From Bog-756 sp035531955 (GTDB taxonomy: Bacteria; Actinomycetota; Acidimicrobiia; Acidimicrobiales; RAAP-2), in contig DATKRZ010000067.1 in NCBI GenBank assembly GCA_035531955.1, positions 17,266 to 81,265 of the forward strand: a stretch of 64,000 bases of DNA, given 5' to 3'. The notes under the pieces were generated by a model. The model saw only the letters and a program-made list of their open reading frames with translations. It was not told the DNA's origin and made no database searches. This document shows positions 58,966 through 64,000 of the stretch, one piece after another. How positions within the stretch are numbered: position 1 is the stretch's first letter; each line of letters begins with the position of its first letter. The position numbers and the translations under genes are program-made.

Positions 58966-60246
58966 GTGGGAACCAAGGTGGCCGTCGTCGGGGGCGGGAG
59001 CACCTACACGCCAGAGCTGGTCGACAGCCTGTGCGCCCACGAGGGCCGCCTCACCGTCGACGAGCTGGTCCTGATGGACCCGGACCGGGACCGGCTGGAA
59101 GCGGTCGGGGGTCTGGCCGGCCGCATCCTGAGGCGGCACGGATGGGTCGGCGACCTGGTCACCACCGACGACCGGGACCGCGCTCTCGACGGGGCGGACT
59201 TCGTCGTCATCCAGCTGCGGGTGGGCGGGCAGGCGGCCCGCCACACCGACGAGACCCTGCCCATCGGCTACGGCTGCCTGGGCCAGGAGACCACCGGCCC
59301 CGGCGGGCTGGCCAAGGCGCTGCGAACCGTCCCGTTGGTGCTCGAGATCGCCGAGGAGACGGCTACGCGGGCCGCGGCCGGGGCCTGGGTGGTGGACTTC
59401 ACCAACCCGGTCGGCATCGTGACCCAGGCACTGGCCGACGAGGGACACCGGGCCGTCGGACTGTGCAACGTCGCCATCCACGTGCAGCGGCGCATCGGGC
59501 ACTACCTCGGGGTCGACCCGGACACCGTCGAGCTGGAGCACGTGGGGCTGAACCATCTGACCTGGGCGCGGTCGGCCACCGTCGGCGGGGTCGACCGGAT
59601 GCCCGAGCTGCTCGACCGCTTCGGCCCCGAGCTCGAGCTCGAGAGCGGTGTGCCCCGCGGGCTGCTCCAGCTGCTCGGGGCCCTGCCCTCCTACTACCTG
59701 CACTACTACTACCGCCTCGATCAGGAGGTGGCCGAACAGGCGGTCCCCGGTTGGCGGTCGAGGGCGGAGGTGGTGGCCGAGCTGGAGGCCGAGCTGCTGG
59801 CCCAGTACCGGGACCCCGCTCTGGAGACCAAGCCGGAGAAGCTCTCCTGGCGCGGTGGCGCCTTCTACTCCGAGGCGGCGGTGCGGCTGATCGCCTCCCT
59901 GCACGCCGGGACCGGTGACACCCAGGTGGTCGACGTGCGCAACGAAGGCGCCCTGCCCGGACTGCCCGACGATGCGGTGGTGGAGGTCCCTTGTACCGTC
60001 GACCGCGACGGCGCCCATCCGCTGGCCCAGCGCCCTCTTCCGCCCGACATGTCCGGCCTGGTGGCGCACTGTAAGGCCTACGAGCGCCTGGCCGTCGAGG
60101 CGGCGCTGTCGGGGAGCCGGGAGACGATGATCCGGGCCCTGGTGGCCAACCCGCTGGTGGGGCAGTACCCCAGGGCCGAGCTGTTGGCCGATACGCTGCT
60201 GGCGGCCAATCGCCGCTACCTGCCGAGATTCTTCCCCGGGGGGTGA
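58966..60246 (+). CDS. GH4 family 6-phospho-beta-glucosidase-like enzyme
   Basis: 426 residues. The NAD-binding motif is VAVVGGGSTYTPELVDSL, then VLMDPDRDRLEAVGGL. The metal site uses Cys and His in GLCNVAIHVQRR and VGLNHLTWARSATV. GCLGQETTGPGGLAKALRTV and VVDFTNPVGIVTQALADEGH are classic GH4 blocks. These enzymes cleave 6-phospho-glycosides by an NAD+ and Mn2+-dependent oxidation-elimination-reduction. The start is GTG 58966. With the divergent kinase and GH13 enzyme it forms a sugar-use locus, although no PTS or sugar ABC importer is visible here. Confidence 0.92.
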   Translation: MGTKVAVVGGGSTYTPELVDSLCAHEGRLTVDELVLMDPDRDRLEAVGGLAGRILRRHGWVGDLVTTDDRDRALDGADFVVIQLRVGGQAARHTDETLPIGYGCLGQETTGPGGLAKALRTVPLVLEIAEETATRAAAGAWVVDFTNPVGIVTQALADEGHRAVGLCNVAIHVQRRIGHYLGVDPDTVELEHVGLNHLTWARSATVGGVDRMPELLDRFGPELELESGVPRGLLQLLGALPSYYLHYYYRLDQEVAEQAVPGWRSRAEVVAELEAELLAQYRDPALETKPEKLSWRGGAFYSEAAVRLIASLHAGTGDTQVVDVRNEGALPGLPDDAVVEVPCTVDRDGAHPLAQRPLPPDMSGLVAHCKAYERLAVEAALSGSRETMIRALVANPLVGQYPRAELLADTLLAANRRYLPRFFPGG

Positions 60247-60301
60247 GGTGCGGTTCCGAGGCCCCGGGGGCGATCGGGTGCCAGGCGATAGCGTGGCGGC
60301 G

Positions 60302-61696
60302 GTGATCGAGGATCTGCTCATCGGCATCGTGGGGGAGCCGAATGTCGATCGGGCCGCCGGCGTCAACGAGGACGCCGCCCACGACGAGGCGCTGGGCGGC
60401 GTTCCCGTCCGACCGCGGGCCGTCGTCCGGCCGGCCTCGGCCGAGGAGGTGGCGGCCATCGTCACGGCGGCCGCGGCCGAGGGGGTGCCCCTCACGCCGC
60501 GCGGCTCTGGCACCGGGCTCTCCGGCGGCTGCGTCCCGGTGGAAGGGGGCGTGGTGGTGTCGTTCGAGCGGATGAACCGCATCCTCGAGATCGACACCGC
60601 CAACCACGTGGCCGTGGTCGAGCCCGGGCTGACGCTGGCCGAGCTCGACGACGCCCTGGCCCCGCACGGGCTGATCTACCCGGTGTTCCCCGGCGAGCAG
60701 TCCGCCAGCCTGGGCGGCAATGTGGCCACCAACGCCGGGGGGATGCGGGCGGTCAAGTACGGCGTGACCCGTCACCATGTCCTCGGGATCCAGGCCGTCC
60801 TGGGCACGGGCGAGGTGATCACCGCCGGGGGGAAGTTCGTGAAGTCGACCAGCGGCTACGACCTCACCCAGCTGGTCATCGGGTCGGAGGGGACGCTCGC
60901 CTTCGTCACCCGGGCCATCCTCCGGCTGCATCCCCGGCCCGAATTCCAGGCCACGCTGCTGGCCCCGTTCGAGTCCCTCGACCAGATCGCCTCGGCGGTC
61001 CCGCCCATCGTGGCCAGTGGCCTCGGACCCCTGATGGTCGAGTACATCGACGTGGTGTCCATGGCCGGCATCACCGCCAATGCCGGCATCGACCTCGGGG
61101 TTCCCGACGACGTCCGGGAACGGGCCCTGGCCTACCTGCTGGTCGTCCTCGAGAGCCACCACGCGTCGCGCCTGGAGGAGGACACCGCGGGATTGGCCGG
61201 GCAACTGGGCGAGCTCGGCGCGCTCGAGGTCTATGTCCTCCCGGACCAGGCGGGCGCGGATCTGGTCGGGGCACGGGAGCGGGCGTTCTGGGCCGCCAAG
61301 GCGAACGGTGCCGACGACATCGTGGATGTGGTCGTGCCCCGGGCTTCGATCCCCGCCCTGCTGTCCACCGTCGGCGGCCTGGCCGCCGACTCCGCCTCGC
61401 TGGTGGTCGGGTGCGGTCACGCCGGCGACGGCAACGTCCACCTCTCGGTCTGGCAGCCCGACGACGACGTCCGCCACCGGCTCCTGCGGGACGTGATCGG
61501 TGCCGGCATCCTGCTGGGCGGGGCGGTGTCGGGCGAGCACGGGATCGGCACCCTGAAGCGCCCGTACCTGGCCGACCTGGAGGATCCGGTCAAACTCGAC
61601 CTCATGCGCCGGATCAAGGCGGCGTTCGACCCGCACGGGATCCTCAACCCGGGCACCATCTTCGACCTGTCCCTCGCCTCCGGGGAGAACCTGTGA
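60302..61696 (+). CDS. GlcD-like FAD-linked 2-hydroxyacid dehydrogenase
   Basis: About 464 residues. The FAD-binding loop is LTPRGSGTGLSGGCVPVEGG, followed by GLIYPVFPGEQSASLGGNVA and NAGGMRAVKYGVTRHHV. KFVKSTSGYDLTQLVIGSEG is typical of GlcD. The C-terminal cap has CGHAGDGNVHLSVWQP and SGEHGIGTLKRPYLADLEDP, ending in ILNPGTIF. It oxidises glycolate, D-lactate or a related 2-hydroxyacid; partner subunits GlcE/GlcF are absent. Start choices are GTG 60302 (VIEDLLIGIVGEPNV, preferred by homology) and GTG 60248. Its TGA stop overlaps the GTG of the next gene (GTGA at 61693-61696). Confidence 0.9.
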   Translation: MIEDLLIGIVGEPNVDRAAGVNEDAAHDEALGGVPVRPRAVVRPASAEEVAAIVTAAAAEGVPLTPRGSGTGLSGGCVPVEGGVVVSFERMNRILEIDTANHVAVVEPGLTLAELDDALAPHGLIYPVFPGEQSASLGGNVATNAGGMRAVKYGVTRHHVLGIQAVLGTGEVITAGGKFVKSTSGYDLTQLVIGSEGTLAFVTRAILRLHPRPEFQATLLAPFESLDQIASAVPPIVASGLGPLMVEYIDVVSMAGITANAGIDLGVPDDVRERALAYLLVVLESHHASRLEEDTAGLAGQLGELGALEVYVLPDQAGADLVGARERAFWAAKANGADDIVDVVVPRASIPALLSTVGGLAADSASLVVGCGHAGDGNVHLSVWQPDDDVRHRLLRDVIGAGILLGGAVSGEHGIGTLKRPYLADLEDPVKLDLMRRIKAAFDPHGILNPGTIFDLSLASGENL

Positions 61697-63258
61697 ACGG
61701 AGCGCAGTCGCTGATCCGCACCCTGGTGGACCACGGGGTCGACACCTGCTTCATGAATCCCGGCACCTCGGAGATGCACTTCGTGGCGGCGTTGGACGAT
61801 GTCTCCGACATGCACAGCGTGCTGGCGGTGTTCGAGGGGGTGGCCACGGGTGCGGCCGACGGGTACGCCCGCCTGTCCGGCCGGCCGGCGGCGACCCTGC
61901 TCCACCTGGGCCCGGGACTCGGCAACGGCCTCGCCAACCTCCACAACGCCCGGCGGGCCCGTAGCCCGGTGGTCAACATCGTGGGCGACCACGCCACCTC
62001 CCACCGGCGCTACGACGCCCAGCTGCAGTCGGACATCGAGACGGTGGCCCGTAACGTCTCGGCCTTCGTCCGGACGTCCGGGTCGGTGGCCGGCCTGGGC
62101 GCGGACGCGGTCGCGGCCCTGGCCGCGGCGACGGGCCCTCCCGGCTCGGTGGCCACCTTGATCCTTCCCGCCGATGTGTCGTGGTCGGAAGGGGGGGTGG
62201 CCGTGTGCCGCACCGGGCCGACCCCCCACCCGGGTGGCGCCGCCCCGGACGAGAGCCTCCTGGCGGCGGCGGCCGACGCCCTCCGGTCCGGAGAGCCCGC
62301 CGCCGTGTTGATCGGGGGCCGGGCCTGCTACGGGCCGACGCTCGGGACGGCGGCGGACATCGCCGCTTCCACCGGCGCCAAGTTCTTGGCGGAGACCTTC
62401 CCGGCACGGCTCGAGCGGGGGGCGGGCCGGCCCCCGGTGGAGCGGCTGGCCTACCTGGCCGAGTTCACCGCCATGCAGCTCGAGGGCGTCGGGCATCTGG
62501 TGCTGGTCGACGCCAAGTCGCCGGTGTCGTTCTTCGCCTACCCGGGCAAGCCGAGTGACCTGGTGCCGGAAGGATGCACGGTGCACCCCCTGGCCGGGGA
62601 GGGGGAGGACGTGGGGACGGCGGTGGCCGCGCTGGCCGGGCTGCTCGGAGTGGAGCAGGGGGCCGCCCCTCGCCAACAGCCGGGCACTCCCGGGCTGCCC
62701 AGCGGCCCGCTGACGGCACAGAGCGTGTGCCAGGTGCTCGGGGCCCTCCTACCGGAGGGCGCCGTCGTGTCCGACGAAGGGAACACCTCGGGGCTGTTCG
62801 CCCCCGGCGCCACCAGCGGCGCTCCGCCTCACGACTGGCTCTGCCTGACCGGAGGCGCCATCGGCCAGGGGCTGCCGGTGGCGCTGGGGGCGGCGGTGGC
62901 CGCGCCCGACCGGCGGGTGGTGGCCCTCGAGGCCGACGGGAGCGCCCTCTACACGCTGCAGTCGTGGTGGACCATGGCCCGTGAGGGCCTCGACGTCACC
63001 TCGATCCTGCTCAACAACCGCTCCTACGCCGTGCTCAACATGGAGCTCGATCGGGTCGGAGCCGACACCGCCGGTCCCCGGGCGCGGGACATGCTCGACC
63101 TCGGGAGGCCGTCCATCGACTTCGTCCACCTGGCCGAGGGGTTCGGTCTGCAGGCGGCGCGGGCGGAGACCGCAGAGGAGTTCGCCGACCAGCTGGCGCG
63201 TGCGCTGGCCTCACCCGGCCCGAGCGTGGTCGAAGCGGTCGTCCCCCCGCTACTGTGA
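61693..63258 (+). CDS. TPP-dependent enzyme, acetolactate synthase/benzoylformate decarboxylase-like
   Basis: 521 residues, three-domain TPP enzyme. The conserved Glu for cofactor activation is in VFEGVATGAADGYARLSGRP (about residue 48), preceded by CFMNPGTSEMHFVAALDD. The central domain has SGEPAAVLIGGRACYGP, and the TPP-binding domain has LTGGAIGQGLPVALGAAV then VALEADGSALYTLQSWWT with STILLNNRSY-type end (DVTSILLNNRSYAVL). The Gly of GDG is replaced by Ala (EADGS), which is tolerated in several family members. It decarboxylates or carboligates 2-oxoacids. It begins with GTG 61693 inside the stop of the dehydrogenase, so the two are translationally coupled and may act in sequence. Confidence 0.88.
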   Translation: MNGAQSLIRTLVDHGVDTCFMNPGTSEMHFVAALDDVSDMHSVLAVFEGVATGAADGYARLSGRPAATLLHLGPGLGNGLANLHNARRARSPVVNIVGDHATSHRRYDAQLQSDIETVARNVSAFVRTSGSVAGLGADAVAALAAATGPPGSVATLILPADVSWSEGGVAVCRTGPTPHPGGAAPDESLLAAAADALRSGEPAAVLIGGRACYGPTLGTAADIAASTGAKFLAETFPARLERGAGRPPVERLAYLAEFTAMQLEGVGHLVLVDAKSPVSFFAYPGKPSDLVPEGCTVHPLAGEGEDVGTAVAALAGLLGVEQGAAPRQQPGTPGLPSGPLTAQSVCQVLGALLPEGAVVSDEGNTSGLFAPGATSGAPPHDWLCLTGGAIGQGLPVALGAAVAAPDRRVVALEADGSALYTLQSWWTMAREGLDVTSILLNNRSYAVLNMELDRVGADTAGPRARDMLDLGRPSIDFVHLAEGFGLQAARAETAEEFADQLARALASPGPSVVEAVVPPLL

Positions 63259-63295
63259 TCGGCCGGCCGCCCTCGGGTCGGTGCGGTCGCGGTGC

Positions 63296-63790
63296 TCAGC
63301 ATCCGGCGGCACCGATTGCGGCAAGCGGCCGGAGGGACCAGGTGGAAGCCGACTCCTCGTCGAGGAGGTCGTCGGTGCGACGGAGCCGCGCGCCCAACTC
63401 CACGAGCAGCTTGTGCGCAAACGACGGCGCCGATCCCTGGAGGGACCAGAACTCGACCCGGGAGATCACCAGGACGCACATCTCGGTGGCGGCCACCACC
63501 GTCGCGGTCCGCTGGCCGTGGTCGAGCAGGGCCAGTTCACCGAAGAAGGATCCCGGGCCGAAGTCGGCGAGCCACCAACCGTGTCGAGAGGCGGTGGCCA
63601 TGCCCTCCACGACGATGAAGAACTCCTGGCCGGGCGTGTCCTCTGCGATCAGGACGGTGCCCCGCGGCATCCTCATCATCGTCGTCAACGAGCGGATCTG
63701 CCGGAGCTGGTCCTTGCTGCAGCCCGAGAACAATCTCATGCTCCGCAGTACTGCGATTCGCTCGTCTGTTCGTCCACCAAGGTCACGCAT
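63296..63790 (-). CDS. Cyclic nucleotide-binding (cNMP/CRP-like) domain protein
   Basis: 164 residues. A cAMP-binding beta-roll occupies residues 20-125: MRLFSGCSKDQLRQIRSLT, PRGTVLIAEDTPGQEFFIVV then the phosphate-binding cassette PGSFFGELALLDHGQRTATV, which has the Glu and Arg that contact the cyclic phosphate. No helix-turn-helix follows; the C-terminus is a short helical tail (LVELGARLRRTDDLLDEESA). It is thus a stand-alone sensor. ATG 63790 is the start. It is convergent with the TPP enzyme, 38 bp apart. The only intact cyclase in the window is at 11892; any functional link is inference. Confidence 0.9.
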   Translation of the reverse strand: MRDLGGRTDERIAVLRSMRLFSGCSKDQLRQIRSLTTMMRMPRGTVLIAEDTPGQEFFIVVEGMATASRHGWWLADFGPGSFFGELALLDHGQRTATVVAATEMCVLVISRVEFWSLQGSAPSFAHKLLVELGARLRRTDDLLDEESASTWSLRPLAAIGAAGC

Positions 63791-63940
63791 GGTCAGTGTT
63801 CCTTTCTCTGGCCCGGGGAAGTCCCCGTTGTGAGGTCCGCCTCCTACGATGATGCGCCCCCACCTCCCGCCAGTCAGTCACGGTGGTGACAGAACCTGAA
63901 GGTTCCGCTCCCAGGAGGCCGGCTGTCGTTCGAGATGTGG

Positions 63941-63979
63941 GGCCGCTCCGGGCCTCGGGGGGTGAGGCCCAGAGCGGCC
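63941..63979. terminator. Long GC-rich hairpin at the window end
   Basis: GGCCGCTC-C-GGGCCTC at 63941-63956 pairs with GAGGCCC-A-GAGCGGCC at 63964-63979, fifteen pairs with a single C/A mismatch and a seven-base loop (GGGGGGT). No long T-run follows on either strand. It is the last feature of the window and lies upstream of the cNMP-binding gene; it may end a gene that continues beyond the edge, or be an RNA structure. Confidence 0.5.
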
Positions 63980-64000
63980 TGCCGGTTCCCGCCGCGGTTT

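Noticed and set aside
11892..63790. A cyclase plus cNMP-sensor signalling system
   Set aside because: The cyclase and the cNMP-binding protein lie more than 50 kb apart with no shared operon; both families are widespread, so proximity in the window means little.
1..64000. CRISPR arrays, prophage, insertion sequences or toxin-antitoxin pairs
   Set aside because: No regularly spaced repeats, transposase, integrase, phage structural gene or recognisable toxin/antitoxin was seen.

Overview
The window is high-GC DNA from an actinobacterium, most likely an uncultured or poorly described member of the Acidimicrobiia or a related lineage. This is inferred from very high third-position GC, frequent GTG and TTG starts, three F420-type luciferase-like oxidoreductases, a LytR-CpsA-Psr protein, a RodZ-like protein, and a secreted protein with 42-residue repeats containing FGDAAFYGS-type motifs. 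It opens inside gyrA, followed by tRNA-Ile(GAT), a common actinobacterial arrangement near the chromosomal origin. I see no rRNA, CRISPR array, integrase, transposase or prophage gene.

Layout. 0-2.2 kb: gyrA and tRNA-Ile. 2.3-19.7 kb: mostly single-gene units of catabolic or redox enzymes (two luciferase-like oxidoreductases, a HAD phosphatase, a D-2-hydroxyacid dehydrogenase-like FAD enzyme, a CrtI/PYROXD2-like oxidoreductase, an HSL-type esterase, a P450, a tandem hotdog thioesterase), mixed with secreted proteins, a class III nucleotidyl cyclase and two decayed genes. 19.8-28.4 kb: membrane and regulatory genes (K+ channel, SGNH lipase, TetR, a PhyH-like oxygenase with an extra N-terminal region, a GntR mini-operon, a polytopic membrane protein). 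28.5-34.7 kb: sulfatase, nitroreductase, acyl-CoA ligase, SRPBCC protein, EthD-like protein and a third luciferase-like oxidoreductase, a set that would suit breakdown of sulfated or cyclic compounds. 34.9-45.5 kb: a truncated SIMPL lipoprotein, beta-carbonic anhydrase, a frameshifted beta-propeller protein, CtaG, RodZ-like protein, pirin, LCP protein and a Baeyer-Villiger-type monooxygenase. 45.6-56.2 kb: a CmoM-like methyltransferase, a complete polar amino-acid ABC importer, a DODA-type dioxygenase, an MFS exporter with a fused winged-helix tail, a TetR repressor and a second sulfatase. 56.3-63.8 kb: a sugar locus (GH13, BadF/NAGK-type kinase, divergent GH4), a translationally coupled pair (GlcD-like dehydrogenase and TPP-dependent decarboxylase-like enzyme) and a cyclic-nucleotide-binding protein.

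Two themes stand out. First, six loci are broken by frameshifts, nonsense codons or truncation (about 11.1, 13.0, 26.5, 34.9, 36-37.6 and 56 kb), so either this is a decaying part of the chromosome or the assembly carries indel errors. Second, several intact genes have unusual architectures or residues: an esterase that appears to start at ATT, a GH13 enzyme with NLD in place of the NHD motif, an MFS transporter with a regulator-like tail, and a coupled pair that could oxidise and then decarboxylate a 2-hydroxyacid. I did not find a clear new defence or mobile system. The best candidates for undescribed biology are the coupled 2-hydroxyacid pair, the GntR/2-TM/zinc-ribbon mini-operon and the transporter-regulator fusion.
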